Numbered from the stretch's first letter, positions 1 to 12,738 are shown. The stretch is DNA of 64,000 nucleotides from Liolophura sinensis (GCF_032854445.1 NC_088295.1:59749249-59813248), one strand, 5' to 3'. Translations and numbers: made by a program. Notes: generated from the sequence alone by a model not told the origin.

Positions 1-107
1 GCAAACAAGTCTGGAAATAATTGATTTAGCATTCAGTTTGCAATAGCCTTTAGCTACTCTTCTCCCTGTCCTCGACATGCTTATTCCTTACAGTAGCTTC
101 TAGGTCG

Positions 108-308
108 TCAGCAGATGAGTCGGTTTACGTCAGATGTATCACTTTCGTTTGCAATGATTAATTCCTTGTGGAGCCTTGCTCCGGCTAATACTCCTAGAAA
201 AGAAAGATGCCATTTTAACATCCTATATAGGTGACGAAGTACTAAGAATGAATCCCAGCGCTTATCGGCCGCAGATGGTTTTTCCTTGTTGACGTTCAGT
301 TCGGCCAT
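108..308 (-). CDS. possible small coding exon, unknown
   Basis: A 66-codon open frame begins at an ATG in good context (AAAATGG) and opens MAELNVNKEKPSAADKRW, a charged, ordinary-looking N terminus. I recognise no family. No convincing splice donor is visible before the stop, so it may be a chance frame or the first exon of a gene running off the left edge. Low confidence. Confidence 0.15.
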   Translation of the reverse strand: MAELNVNKEKPSAADKRWDSFLVLRHLYRMLKWHLSFLGVLAGARLHKELIIANESDTSDVNRLIC

Positions 309-803
309 TTTGAATGGAGAGACTTGTTAGCTTTGCGTGATAGGCAAAGGCATGAAAACTTTTAAAGGCATAAACAACCGATGATTACTGGTAACGTATG
401 GCACGAAATGCCAGCAACCCGACGGTACCTTCTCCACATTCACATCCGATTCAACCTTATCTAGGGATAGTTATTTTCATTTACACCTGCTCGAATAATC
501 TCTGACCGATCAGCTATATGCAAATCAGATACAGATACTAAAATGTTTATGGCAATCAACCTTCAAACACTCATGTATACAGAGTAACAACTATGAACAG
601 AAATCTATGATGTCCCAGAAGAGTTGTATGGACAGATATATATTAAAAAATATTTAATATATTAAAAAGGCAACCGCCTACTTATAAAATTGGATAAGTT
701 CACAAGCTGATGTCTCGGTCGACCTTTTCGAATGGATATGAGAGTATGATGCGTGCCATGCATGCCCCTATAGCGAATTACCAGCGTTTCCTAAGCTCGC
801 TTA

Positions 804-938
804 CAGGGTGGAAACCGGGCACAGCCGGAGAGGAAGCCAGCATGAGCTGGACTTGAACTCACAGCGACCGCATTGGTGAGAGACTCCTGGGTCATTACGC
901 TGCGCTAGCGCTTTAACCGACTGAGCCACGGAGGCCCC
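804..938 (-). mobile_element. tRNA-derived SINE, 5' part
   Basis: On the minus strand it opens with the tRNA-like head (GGGGCCTCCGTGGCTCAGT) with A-box and B-box-like segments, as in the full copy at 11303-11567. The segment after the head is internally deleted and the (AAATAA)n tail is missing. Confidence 0.8.
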
Positions 939-1639
939 TGTTCCACATTCAAATCATTATTCGTCTATATAATATCCACAGCTAAATGGTACCATTAGAA
1001 ACAGAAAAGTGCATGATGTGAATTCTTGATTACATGAAACTGAAGTTTAGCTTAAAGTGTTTTTGTTTTTGTCACGTTAATTGACGATGTAAGTGTATGC
1101 TAGTATGAGGAGTGAAGAACGTTCAACATTTCCGACGTCACAGATGTGATTGTGTGGCCAAAGTAACGCTGTGGCTCCAGAGGATGTGTTCTGAGCTTTG
1201 TAATTAGGGTCAGGTTTGGCCGGCCATAAGAGGATGTTAAACTCGCCTGATTAAACCTGAGGAAACTGATTTCGCTTGGGGTAGCCTGAACTGTTTTGGG
1301 AAAGAGTGATGGTCTATAGCTACCAAGTTCCCCAGGCGAATACAGTCAGTGATTAATTCGAGTACTAAGCACGATCCAGTTGCGTTCAATTAAACCAGGA
1401 AAGTAACGTGGCCACAAGTTTTTGTGATCCTCAGAAATCACTGTGGATGGTTTCGAGGAATTTTAATGAGAAAGCATCCTGGCCTGGAACCTTTTCTATG
1501 ACCTTTTTCTTTTCGTTACATAGTTTTACAACACGTTACGCGTGTTTCTTATATCTTCATATTCACTGGGGGTAAATTCTAAGCTAGAACTATACGGACC
1601 ATTAACTGCATCACTCCCGCACAATCATGATTCTGCTTC
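939..1639. other. no gene recognised
   Basis: AT-rich unique-looking sequence with no convincing frame, RNA gene or repeat unit. Confidence 0.5.
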
Positions 1640-2690
1640 ATTGTCGTCACATTTATAATGCTGCCTCTCTATTGGCACATTTATAATGCCGCCTAACCGT
1701 TCTCAAATTATAATGTTACCTCACTGTCGTCACTTACCTCACTTATAATACTGCGTCAGTATCGTCATATTTACCATGCTTCTTCAGTATGGTCACATTT
1801 ACATTGCCGCTCCACAGTCTTCACATGCATAATAATGCCAAGCTGTCGTCACATTTATAATGCTGCCTCACTGTTCTCTCAGTATAATGCTGCGTCACAA
1901 TCGTCACATTTATAATGATGCCGCACTGTCGTCGCAAGTCATAATGCTACCTCACTATTATCAAACTTATAATGCTGTCCCACTATGGTCACACATACAA
2001 ATGCTTCCTCACTGTAGCCGCATTTATAATGTTGCCCCACTGTCGTCAAATTGTAAATGCCGCCTCACTGTCATCACATTTATAATGCTGCCTCACTGTC
2101 GTCACATTTTAATGCTTCCTCACTGCTGTAATATTTATAATGCTCTCACTCTCGTCGCAATTTTTAATGCTGCCTTACTATCCTCACATAATGCTGCCTC
2201 ACTGTCGTCACCTTTATAAAGTTGCCTCACTGACGTCACCTTTATAATGTTGCCTGTCATCACATTTATAATGTGCCTCACTGTCATCACATTTATAATG
2301 CTGCCTCACCATCATGGCAACTTGCTGCCTCACTGTCGTCACCTTTATAATGTTGCCTCACTGACGTCACCTTCATAATGATGCCTGTCATCACATCTAT
2401 AATGTTCCTAACTGTCGTCACATTTATAATGCTGCCTCACTGTCGTGGCAATTTGCTGCTTTACTGTCGTCACATTTACAATGCTGTCTCACTGTCGTAG
2501 CAATTTGCTGCTCCACTGTCGTCACATTTATAATGCTGCCTCACTGTCGTCATATTTACAATGCTGCCTCACTGTCGTCACATTACAATGATGCCTCACT
2601 GTTTTCACATTATAATGCGGCTTCAAGGTCGTCACGTTTATAGTGCTGCCTCATTGCCGTCAGATGTATAATGCTGCCTCACTGAAAACA
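1640..2690. repeat. 28-bp minisatellite
   Basis: About 36 diverged head-to-tail copies of a 28-bp unit built around TATAATGCTGCCTCACTGTC and GTCACATT. Some units are shortened or carry GGCAATTTGCTGC variants. The open frame inside (1860-2219, plus) is a product of the repeat and is not called as a gene. Confidence 0.9.
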
Positions 2691-3814
2691 TCAGACAACA
2701 CCTGATCTAGTCACAGAATATGGGAACTAGGCCTACCAATATACTCATCACCTAATGGCTGGGCGTTAAAAGCAGAGACATTATGATGCCATGAGCAATA
2801 TATGCAAAGAAATCATATTGTATGATGAGTTATATCTTCTTACTGGCCAGCGGTAAATGTTAACTCTCGGATAACAGGGTCTGCACTGTAAATCTGTTGC
2901 TATAGTGATGGTTACACTCACATTGTCGTAATGCAATATCGCATAAATCCCTCCTCCAACCACCGCCCCCATATCAACCCCATAAGACCCCGCCCCTCCG
3001 TCCTCCCTCTCCTTGAACCATGTTTATAGTTTACACTTTGAAAACGAGAACAATCTTGGGTAATCCAACACTTATTCAAGAAACACTAAGTCAAGAAATC
3101 CGGAATGGTGATATGACGTAATGGGGAGAAGTCACGTGATTTGCGAGAGCGTCCGGTCGATGGGTAAGTTGTAAATGAAAACCAGCTGAGGAATCCCCAG
3201 AACACCACGTGACTAAACAACCCCATATGGTGAGTGTTACATCGCACTGTTGATTAAAAGGGACTTAGCTGAGTTATATTCTGTGAACAGGGTCACATCG
3301 GTCCGTGAGTTAATTTGACGGGCGTTTGTCAACAAGTGGTTGTGCAATTCGTGTTCGAGACACCAAAACTGCCTTGAACAAGATACATGTAGTTTTATGA
3401 GGCGAATTTTATGTCGATAGCTATAGCTGCAGTCCTTCAACAACCTGTTCGATTGTAATGCAATCTACACAGATCCAAATCGGAGCGAAGGCAGGGTCAT
3501 ATTCACCGAACAAGACTGCATCTTCATGTTCTCTCTTGATTCTAACTAGATTTGGAGGCTGTTTCAAAAGGGCTTCATCCAAATGTGATCGATGTAAGCT
3601 AGAATGAGATTGACCTCATGACGTATATGTAGGATTCCTTCTTTATGCATGAACTAGACTGTTTTCTATATGAAGTAGGGCTCTTTATACACTGTCCACG
3701 TGGAGTAGGGTTCTTTATATGCTTTCCAAGTTGAACATGGTTCTTTCTTCATAAGTATACTAACTGTATGAAGTAGGCTAATTTCCATGGAGTAGGGTTC
3801 TTTCTGTGTGCACA
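2691..3814. other. no gene recognised
   Basis: No supported gene. Around 3660-3810 a motif like AGTAGGGTTCTTT recurs three or four times at irregular spacing, a degenerate short repeat. Confidence 0.45.
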
Positions 3815-4260
3815 GAAAAGACCCTTTTCCAAGAATTTTTCACTTATACGATGGCGGTGAGCTTCAAGGGTAGAGAAATGCGGTGGGCCTGGGTAAACCA
3901 CCGACCTTGGGCACGATATAGACGAATTTTTCCACATGTGACGTACACAGATGTGCTCAGCAAATGCACATTGGTAAAAGTGGCCTTAATTAATGGACGT
4001 TGTGCAAACGGCTACACAAGTCACCCGCTTGCTGTCATCAAGACCCCAAGGACAGTAAGAGCGGGGGAATTTACAAATTCCCTGCCCAAGGTCGGGTTTG
4101 AATCTGCGACTCGTGTGATCCTCAAGCAATAGAAAGGTCATCAACTTCATAACCAGTCCCCAAGCATCTGCTACCCAGTTTGAGGGGGGCATTGCTTTGT
4201 GCATGTGGTCATGTGTAAAACTGTGGTTTCTTAGTGAAACATGAGGACCCATAGCTTATG
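3815..4260 (-). mobile_element. degraded SINE-like element
   Basis: The left part (TTTCACTTATACGATGGCGG) matches the minus-strand 3' segment of the common SINE. The right part, read on the minus strand, has a B-box-like stretch (CAGATTCAAACCCGACC). It looks like a diverged or composite tRNA-type SINE. Boundaries are approximate. Confidence 0.45.
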
Positions 4261-5645
4261 AGCAGCGAGCTATATAGCTATATAGGAATGGCTTTATATG
4301 ACATGGAGAATGATTGCCTGGAATGCCTGCGTGAATTTCGTGAGAGGGAAATTCGATCTCTTCCCTGAACTGATAAAAAAGACAGCTCGGAAGAAGTAAA
4401 CAGGCCACCGAAAAGCCGAGAAAAAAAATCTAAAACCACACGGGAATCTAATATCTGCTGAGTGTCATTACGCGGTCACGAGGATGAGGGGTAATATGGC
4501 GATTACGTAAGAGAAAGATCATTGAAGGCATTTATAAAATTCCAACGGGGAAAAACAATCGATGACGTTTATCTAAAGCGTCTGCATGAAAGAAAAATGA
4601 GAGCTGATCTTTGGGTCTGCGCTAGCAATCATGCAGTTAGGCCTTAAATCAGAAAAGTCCATTTATTTGTTTGACTGCTGTCCATATTTTGAAAGATATG
4701 GCAAGTACAGACGGCGGTCAGGTTAAACAGTGGACGAAATCTCAGAGAACCTGGTAGGAGCACACAACTATAAATATGCACAATTAGCTGAAAGAAAAAA
4801 ATTCTCAGTAAATTACAATTATTGTATTTTTTTTTGACTATGGAAATATACATGTACGCTGCATAACTTGGCTGGAATGTAATTGATTGAAGATTAAATA
4901 GTCAAAAGAATGAACGATTAACAACCTGGTGGATGGAAGAACATTTGTCGTTTCTGAAGGACAAACCATATTTTACTGACTGAAGCATAACTTGTCTGAC
5001 TGAATGAAGGTTAAACGGAACCACCGGTTATCTTATTGACTGACCCGATGTCATTGTTAAAGGGGTCTTGATGGCTACAAGCCGTTGACGACGCCCGTGT
5101 GGCTGTTTGTATAGGCTATGTAGTGTTCGCAGAAGGTCACCCTTCTTCCACCAATATGGTAAGCTCTCTATATACACAAATCACATCCACAAATATATCT
5201 GACTGACTGAATAATTTACTTAGGAATGATTGAATGATTGACTGGTTGATTGATTGCTTTCATTTATCAGGGCGTTAAAAATTGAGAAATAAATAAATAA
5301 ATTTCATCGATTTGCCCAGTAAAGCTTGGAAACACATCCATCAGTTCACTTATATGCATCGCATCCATTCTGTAGGGCTCTTTAATCATACAAGCATTTG
5401 ATTAACAGATAAGTCTGGCGTTTTCTGCTGCTAGACGGGATTACGTCTTATCACGTGTGCTAATGATACGTCAGATCGAAACAGATTTATGGCCAGCCGC
5501 AAGATTTGATTCATCGTTAGTTAGTCACATTAGTAGACACTGCACAGAGATACCTCATATTCCGGCCATAAGGTAAATACATCCAGGACTAGAAATCAAA
5601 TAAAACCAGATCCGTTATTTGCGATTAAATAATCAATTTTTTTGC
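4261..5645. other. no gene recognised
   Basis: AT-rich sequence with no supported coding region. A short AATAAATAAATAAAT run near 5288-5303 may be the tail of a lost SINE. Confidence 0.45.
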
Positions 5646-5679
5646 GATATATATATGTATATATATATATATATATATA
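5646..5679. repeat. (AT)n microsatellite
   Basis: Alternating AT with one G interruption. Confidence 0.95.
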
Positions 5680-6419
5680 CTGGTTGCATTATGATATAGA
5701 CGATCACGCACACCCACAGTGAATGTCTGTGTACCCTACCACAGAGAATTAAGCTATGATTATAACACGAGAGCGACGTGACACCCTGTAAGCCGGTCTC
5801 GGTTAAGTGGTTTTACTCATTCCTGGAGAAGCCGTCAAGAGCTCTTATAGCTGAGACATGTGCTGACCAGAACGCGTTTTCAGTGTATGTACAGTTGTAC
5901 AGCCCTGCTGATCGAGACACTATGTGGTTTAAAACACAGGCGGTGCATGGATGGAGCTCAAAAACTGATAGATATATACCCATATGCACGGTACACAGTA
6001 TTAGTATATGGACCAAGCTCGTGGTGTCAATACTATACACTATGTTTCAAGAACAACGCATACGAGTAATGGCGTGACATTAATTGGACAGCATGTAATG
6101 TTGTGCCACGACTTCATTGCACAGTTGACAAGTGTTTTCATTGAAATGTAGCTATAAATCAGATATGTGAAGATGGCACATGGGCCAAAATATAGCGGGA
6201 ACTCAAAATTGGAGAGGTGATTTTGGAAAAATGCGCTTTAGACGCGGGTGCATCGTATTACTCAAATCAATTAGGATGTTTTCCTGGATTCCAATGCCAC
6301 CGCGCAATAGATGAAAATGGGAAAAAAACATGTAGTTATTAAAGAGATTATTCGCAGATAATTGTGTCACAACGTCTCACTTAGAATAGGAAAGGGGTCT
6401 TTCAGCAGGTACACAAACG
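5680..6419. other. no gene recognised
   Basis: Overlapping short open frames on both strands at 5778-6077 match no family I know and show no splice context. Treated as non-coding. Confidence 0.4.
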
Positions 6420-6790
6420 TATTAGCTGTACATCATAGGTGTCACGGCAAACCACTGTGGTCACTCTGTCACTCGTCTTGTATTAACAATATATCATGTT
6501 AGGTGTCACGGCAAAAAACCGTGGCACTGTGACATCTATCATCTATTAACGGTACATCATATTATGTGTCACGGCAAAACAACTGTGACTGGTCTTGCAT
6601 TAACGGAACATCCTTTTACGTGACAAGGCAAACCACTTATCTTGCATATTGTATTAACGAAACACCACCATACGTATCACGGCATCTTCTACGGTATCTT
6701 CTACGCATTATATCAATATACCACATAGCTTGTCACGGTAAACCACTCATTCTGTATACTGTATTCACGAAACATCGCATTAAGCATCAG
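6420..6790. repeat. diverged ~60-bp tandem repeat
   Basis: About six degenerate units share GTGTCACGGCAAACCACT and TGTATTAACGAAACATC at roughly 55-65 bp spacing. Confidence 0.65.
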
Positions 6791-6927
6791 TCTGCTAAGC
6801 AATGAGTATAAATGTATATCTATTTCTGTGGGCATAATTTCAAATGATTTTAATACCAAGGTGCAGAATTCCCAATAAAGGAGAGCATCAAGGCAAGATC
6901 CTGTTCGTTAATATCTTAAGGAATTAT

Positions 6928-7353
6928 TTATAGCTTCTTGTGTAACCATGCCATGCACACAGCTGCATAAGTGTCAACAGACATGGTTAGCCCTATGCAT
7001 TCGAAAGACTCACAGTCACGGTAACACATGCAGAAAGGGATCTGAACTGACTTGAATGTTGACCATGTTTTGTCCAGCTCTCGAGAGGATGCCATTATAT
7101 GCATGCTGTATACATACACAACTGTATACAAATACAACAATCCACACAGTAACATGCAAACGGTAAAAATGAGAAGAAAAAATAGTCCAGTCAAAATTAG
7201 GTGATATAGGGCAGAATTTTCGGCGCATTTAACATTCACATAAATGTCTTTCATTTCTTTGCAATAAGTCTTTTTGACCAATATAATATATGGGGTCATC
7301 CCAATGCCAAAATTCTGGTGATTACAGACAAACAGTGTCTGGATGTCAATCAA
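6928..7353 (-). CDS. possible single-pass membrane protein exon, unknown
   Basis: A 141-codon minus-strand frame contains a strongly hydrophobic stretch (LILTGLFFLLIFTVCMLLCG, continuing LLYLYTVVYVY) preceded by a polar, Cys-containing segment and followed by a Cys-rich tail (CMCYRDCESFEC). It lies downstream, on the same strand, of the putative signal-peptide exon at 7680-7734. However, the nearest AG acceptors here (phase 0) do not fit that exon's phase-1 donor, so a direct join is not supported. I recognise no family. It may be a terminal exon, a pseudogene or a chance frame in AT-rich DNA. Confidence 0.25.
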   Translation of the reverse strand: MIDIQTLFVCNHQNFGIGMTPYIILVKKTYCKEMKDIYVNVKCAENSALYHLILTGLFFLLIFTVCMLLCGLLYLYTVVYVYSMHIMASSRELDKTWSTFKSVQIPFCMCYRDCESFECIGLTMSVDTYAAVCMAWLHKKL

Positions 7354-7679
7354 AACTTAAAATCAACGATGATATAAAAACCTTTACACTATTCAAACAT
7401 GAAACAAACACCAAGAGTGTGATAAAGAAATGTTAATTGGGCAGTTTGATATTAGATTGGACGTTGTGTCCGTGAAAAGGTAAATAGTGCAACATTTACT
7501 CGATTACATCGAAACAAAATTGTTTATGAGTGATTTTTGGTGATTTCTAAGTGGATATTCGAATGCATGTGCAGACCGTAAAGTCGACATGTAAATAAAT
7601 ATTATCAGTGATTAGCATTACATAGTACAGATCAGGAGAGATAATAGCTAAGAAGTCAACACTATCTTGACATACTCAC

Positions 7680-7734
7680 CTCTTGCAGCTTGCAACAATC
7701 CAAAGACAACGACCATCAAAACACGAGGAGACAT
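7680..7734 (-). CDS. putative signal-peptide first exon
   Basis: Minus-strand ATG at 7734 opens MSPRVLMVVVFGLLQAAR, which has the basic-hydrophobic-small-residue pattern of a secretory signal peptide. It ends after one extra base in a good donor (G|GTGAGTATG). A TATAAA box lies about 135 bp upstream. Together these suggest the start of a gene for a secreted or membrane protein transcribed leftward. No downstream exon with a compatible phase was identified in this window, so the product is unknown. Confidence 0.35.
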
Positions 7735-7869
7735 ACTGAGAATCGGGGCGTGTTGTGGTCAGAAGCAAAATGCTTGACCAGGCACCACTGCCTGCGTTGA
7801 TTTCCTCTGACCGGGAAGACGGCCACAGAATCCAGTCTGTTCCAGTGTTATACCCTGTATCACTGGATG

Positions 7870-7875
7870 TTTATA
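7870..7875 (-). promoter_or_regulatory. candidate TATA box
   Basis: TATAAA on the minus strand, about 135 bp upstream of the putative signal-peptide ATG at 7734. The distance fits a short 5' UTR. It is only as good as that exon call. Confidence 0.3.
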
Positions 7876-8669
7876 CAGCTACAAGCCTGCATGGCGTGTT
7901 CAATGACGTCGCAGCTTGCTTGGCGATGGTCTGTAGCGGGAGACTGACAAGAGGACGTCGGGCCTAATTACCCGCAACATGTTCCAGGCTGAGCCGCGCA
8001 CCACCAAATCTCCGGGCGTAGTTCCATAGAGCTACAGTCAGTTTCACCGGCTGGTGTCGCCTAACGTTTTGCCACGGCTTCGCTTTGTTATATGTCCACA
8101 GTGATAGGCTGCATCATCTCGCTTGTGACCCTAATTGGTTTAACTGGATTTCCGGCACGGATGTATTATTGTTCTATGTGTCAAAGTCTCTCTCTCTCAA
8201 TGTGTATATGTTAACAGAGCGGATTAGAAATAAACTTCTGCACATGAAGTTTCATACTATCCCAGAAAAGCGATTCTGCTACGTTCGCTTTCGAATCCAT
8301 ATAATTCTTGTTTGCCTGTGGGCTCAGTAGTGTAAGCTACGGATATCTGCCAAATTTTAAACTGTGTCAAAAAAAAAAAAAACGTTCATTGCGTCAATAT
8401 TTTTAATCATTTTTCTTTGTGCTGTGATATATATGGATAAGTACAGCTAAAAATGGATCCAGTCGAAGATACAGACAATGTGCTTCGCGCGATAATCACC
8501 GAAGTTTGCCGAACACATGACATTTCGGTAGGAAATTGATGGAAGGTGATAATATATATCGGTGAACTGTTGTAGACAATAAGCATTCTAAATGGTCCAT
8601 CTTTATATTAATGACTGATGGACAGCTACAGATTACATTGCCACTATGTGTAGTTAAGCCATAATTCAG

Positions 8670-8671
<2 letters not shown>
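7876..8671. other. no gene recognised
   Basis: Two short plus-strand open frames (7755-7967, 8085-8330) have no family match and no splice context. Otherwise AT-rich unique sequence. Confidence 0.4.

Positions 8672-8745
<74 letters not shown>
8672..8745. repeat. (AT)37 microsatellite
   Basis: Uninterrupted alternating AT of about 74 bp. Confidence 0.98.
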
Positions 8746-8747
<2 letters not shown>

Positions 8748-8978
8748 TTGATCTGGAGCCAAATCATATCGTTTTTCTCCAACTATTTTGCATTGTTTTT
8801 TAACTGTATTATATGCATTCATTACGGTGATTCGGTTTATTTATTAGGTGAAGGAAACGGTGGCTAAGTTGTGTGGAAACAACCGCCCGGCCTTAATTCA
8901 CCAACCACCCGATAAATTGCGTGACATAAGGCTGCATGTGAGCCAGTAATAAATTTGAACACTCAGTGTTATCATTCA

Positions 8979-9161
8979 CTGTTAGCACGCCAGCGCGGCG
9001 CAATAGCCAAGGAGCCTGACATCAATGCGGTAGCTCTCTTCGGCTGACAGCAACGTTCGGATGTTTGTGGGTTTCTCCCGGGCTATGCCCGCTTTCGTCC
9101 CACCTAAGTGAAATATTTTTGAGCACGGACGAAACACCAATCAAGTAAATAAATAAATAAA
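8979..9161 (+). mobile_element. tRNA-derived SINE, slightly 5'-truncated
   Basis: Contains the diverged SINE body (GTGGGTTTCTCCCGGGC, then GTGAAATATTTTTGAGCACG) and the tail (CACCAATCAAGTAAATAAAT). Flanked by a perfect 10-bp target-site duplication TTATCATTCA at 8969-8978 and 9162-9171. The first ~20 bases of the head are missing. Confidence 0.85.
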
Positions 9162-9171
9162 TTATCATTCA

Positions 9172-9954
9172 ACGCCCTTGACTTAGTAGGCAAAGGTCCA
9201 GGTTTCCTTTCAACTGTTTCATGCGATTCAAATTGTAAATAATGTCTTAATGGTAACACAGATACATGCGCGGCGATCACGCCGTGGTGAGGAATTCCTT
9301 ACAGCCGTCTTCTATAAATAGCTCACCTGTATGCTAAAACGCGCATCTCATGATTTGAAAGGAGGAGGTGGGGGGGAGGGGGTCGGTTTCGGCTAAAACA
9401 TACACGACACAAAAATGGCGCTTCCGATACTCTTCATCAAAGCATTCCTTAGAATATTGAAACTTGTCAAGATTTGCGGTGAAATAGCATACCCTTTTTG
9501 CGTGACATTGTGGAACGCCGTTGCTAACTGCCTTTATTACGTCGCAGTTTCTGTATACAGTGTACACATTACTACACTTTGGATCCACAATGCACTGCTG
9601 ATTTAGGCAGGGGTTATGCGGATAGAATATATGCTTCCAAACTCCTAATTACCAATGCTCTTGGAGGAATTCTCCTTGGATACTTTGTTTTCCGGCATTC
9701 TTCCAGAGCTGCTTGGTGATTCCGCTTATTTTAAGGGTATCAGTTCTTTATATATATGGAGCCTGGCGACAAGTTTCCAGTAAATTGTTAAATTGACCGA
9801 TACTTAAAGACGGTACTCGCAACTACGGGCAAAGGAAGGCTAAGCTAAGGAGACAACGTTGAAGGAAATCATAGCCTGGTGACTATAATCCACTTAATTT
9901 TGTTTTACATTATAATAGTCGAGGCAAATGCAATGTTCACGCCAAATTTATAAT
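9172..9954. other. no gene recognised
   Basis: Opposing open frames at 9334-9606 overlap each other. The plus frame has a reasonable start (AAAATGGCG) and is hydrophobic, but there is no family match or splice context. Confidence 0.4.
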
Positions 9955-10095
9955 TTATTGGTTTATTTGGTTGGTGTTTTTACGCCGTACTCAAGAATAT
10001 TTCAGTTATACAACAGTGGTCAGCAATTTGGTGGAAGGAAATTGGACAGAGCCTGGGAAAACGCACAACCATTCGCAAGGTTGCTTTCTGACTAC
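9955..10095 (-). mobile_element. SINE fragment
   Basis: Minus-strand 3' part of the common SINE: TTATTTGGTTGGTG tail, then ACGCCGTACTCAAGAATATT and a diverged GGAAGGAAATTGG segment. Confidence 0.75.
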
Positions 10096-10170
10096 CTATA
10101 TATAGGCTGTCATTACACTACGAGAACCCTTCCCCACGTATGCGGTCGACAGCTTGACGAGATTGCATAA

Positions 10171-11289
10171 AATCTTGTTTCACAATTCCGGGAATTGATA
10201 GGATATTGAATAACAGGATACATGAAAACTTATAATAAAAAAAAGAAAGAACAAAAAATAGTGTTGATGCATACATTTCATATCTTTACATCTTTTAAAG
10301 GAGAAGACAGCACCTGGCTATAACATATTTCAATCGAAAGAAGGATAGTCAAGCTTTCTAAAAAGTATTATACTTTATTATTTTATTGAGATTTAACCGA
10401 ATAACAAAATGACAATACCACAAAAATGGCTGGTGCGAAACGAGGCAGCCATCTTGAGAATTTTATCCAATCAAACACGTTGCTATCAGATTGCGCGGCC
10501 TAAAGTGTGACGTAGCCTTAACGCATTCACTCTATGAAGTGACATATGATAACACAGAACTACTGCATAGGACATGATTTTGAGATCGTTTACAACGATA
10601 TATTTACGTGTAGCCGAAGGGCCATTTCACACAGTGTTGTGGGAGAGGTCTGTATCATTTACCTACTGACGTAAAGTCAGTTGATTTACAAGCCGGGCAG
10701 TATTGAAAGAGGGTATCACAAATTATATCAGACAACAGCTTACCGGCCCAAACCGCATTCATCTCCCCAGTAGACCTTAGGACTACTTAGACCCGCTGTT
10801 CAGATTATACAAATACATTTTTGTCGTTCACATGCAACTGCATGAGTTTAGTCACCATAACAAATATCAGAATTATGTAAACATTTATAAAGGGTCACAA
10901 CTACCAGTACCAGCACAACCTATTCGGAGGCTACGACCCGAACCGGAAATACTTTCGAGGTTAGAGAGCTAGAGAAAACGTGACGTCACTTTACTCTCGA
11001 TAATGGAGACGTGACGAAGCTGTGAAAAGGTGAAGTTTACTAAACTTTTACTGGGTTGAAAAAAAACCTAAAAAAAAAAATATTTTATGCTGTTTTAAGA
11101 TATTTTGATTGGTAGTCTTTCAGTTGACATAAACATTGGTCAGGTACTGTCTTTCACTTTAATACCTCGTCCCTTTTGTGTATAATTTCGGTCAATGGTC
11201 AGACATTTTCCGAAATGACGTCAATGTTGAAATCACTGGACCAGCTTAGCTCTCCGCTTTCAAACTCTTTCCTCTGCGGAGTTGTTTTG
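10171..11289. other. no gene recognised
   Basis: No supported gene or tandem repeat. AT-rich sequence with poly-A runs near 10224-10250 and 11060-11080. Confidence 0.4.
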
Positions 11290-11302
11290 ACAGTTATCGT
11301 CG

Positions 11303-11567
11303 GGGCCTCCGTGGCTCAGTTGGTTAGCACGCTAGCGCAGCGTAATGACCCAGGGGCCTCTCACCAAAGCGGTCGCTGTGAGTTCAAGTCCAGCTCATAT
11401 TGGCTTTCTCTCCGGCCGTACGTGGGAAGGTCTGTCAGCAACCTGCAGAGGGTTGTGGATTTCTGCCGGGCGCTGCCCGGTTTCCACCCACCATAATGCT
11501 GGCCGCCGTCGTATAAGTGAAATATTCTTGAGTACGGTGTAAAACACCAATCAAGTAAATAAATAAA
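11303..11567 (+). mobile_element. full-length tRNA-derived SINE, reference copy
   Basis: This 265-bp copy shows the whole family structure: tRNA-like head with A-box-like TGGCTCAGTTGG and B-box-like GAGTTCAAGTCC, a central GTACGTGGGAAGGTCTG block, and a 3' block GTGAAATATTCTTGAGTACG ending in CACCAATCAAGTAAATAAAT. A perfect 13-bp target-site duplication, ACAGTTATCGTCG, lies at 11290-11302 and 11568-11580, proving insertion by target-primed retrotransposition. The open frames inside are not genes. Confidence 0.95.
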
Positions 11568-11580
11568 CAGTTATCGTCGC

Positions 11581-12529
11581 TGACACCACGACTACAGGCT
11601 ACTTAATTTCCGGGCAGACAGCTGAGGCCTTAGGAAAACTGTAGTTTTTGCTAAAATCCAAAAAAGAAAGCCGAAAAGCCTTTTTCTACTTTCACTTGTT
11701 AGTAAACTGCATATTAAGAAATAAAAACCAAGCGTTTTATATATCCTGTAAAGGTTGTATCGTGCCATTAGTGCAACATGAAAATCAATTTGGCAAATAT
11801 TAATTACATCCTAACCGTTGTTGTTCAGCCAGTTGTCCAACGTCACCAGAGCGCCTCTTCTACAAGCCAGGTAGTGCCATCTTAAGGTTATATATTACAA
11901 TGCCATGCGCATGTTACCATGCGCATATTCAGGGCTCTTATTTATCAAGACCAAAGTCATAAATTGCAAATGCTTAAAAAAGCCAAACTTAGGAAAGAGC
12001 TGAAACTGTGGTTGGTACACTGTCTTGCAGTAAAGAATCAATGAACAAATGTTAAACTTTCTAGGACAAAACATCTTAATTGTAGCTGTGTTTGAATTCC
12101 TTACTTAAGGCGTTTGAAAAATGTAGGCCCTGGTATATAAAATAAGAACCTAGACGTCAAAACAGACATTCGTATATATCAGCCGTCAACCAAAATGGAC
12201 GTTCCATGTCAATAATAGCAAGGTCAATTCTTCAAACAACTTGCAATACAAACCACCAAAGAATTGAGAAAGTACGTAAAGTACGAAATAAAGACGGATT
12301 CATGCAAAGAGAAGTTATTTTCACTGGTTGAAAAGACGCAAGGAATGTTCTACGCGTATGAATGAAATCAATATCCACATCGTGTACTATATGCTAATCC
12401 ACAAATTGTCGATAATCAAAATATGCAGATGTATTTCAGTTGCGCTTTGATTGAAACTGTTTACACATCCAACGTGGAGATCTTATTGAAAACGACGAAT
12501 ATACGGTATACAGATTTAAGGCATAGAGA
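11581..12529. other. no gene recognised
   Basis: AT-rich sequence without recognised coding regions or tandem repeats. Confidence 0.4.
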
Positions 12530-12735
12530 GTAAAACCACAGCAGCGACGACAGTGTGATAGCTGGCAAATGGTCACACGTAACCGGCGAAATAGAGCATC
12601 TTGTCAATACTGAAATACTAAAATAGTAGCAAAGTACAGACCCCTAGCATCAGGCCTTAAGCAGAATTATAGGTAAAGATTTACTTAATAAAATGTTGTG
12701 TCATTACATTTAATGCACAGTCACATTAAGACAAT
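12530..12735 (+). repeat. unknown ~200-bp dispersed repeat, copy 1
   Basis: Segments CAGCGACGACAGTGTGATAG, CTTAAGCAGAATTA and the stretch around TGTTGTGTCATTACATTTAA recur in the same order at 23155-23300 and 23355-23640 inside PM20D2. The family is not recognised. Confidence 0.6.
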
Positions 12736-12738
12736 GCA

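Noticed and set aside
1860-2219. 119-codon plus-strand frame
   Set aside because: Translation of the 28-bp minisatellite.
11303-11380. tRNA genes at SINE heads
   Set aside because: A- and B-box-like motifs are present, but the sequences do not fold as complete tRNAs and are attached to SINE bodies.
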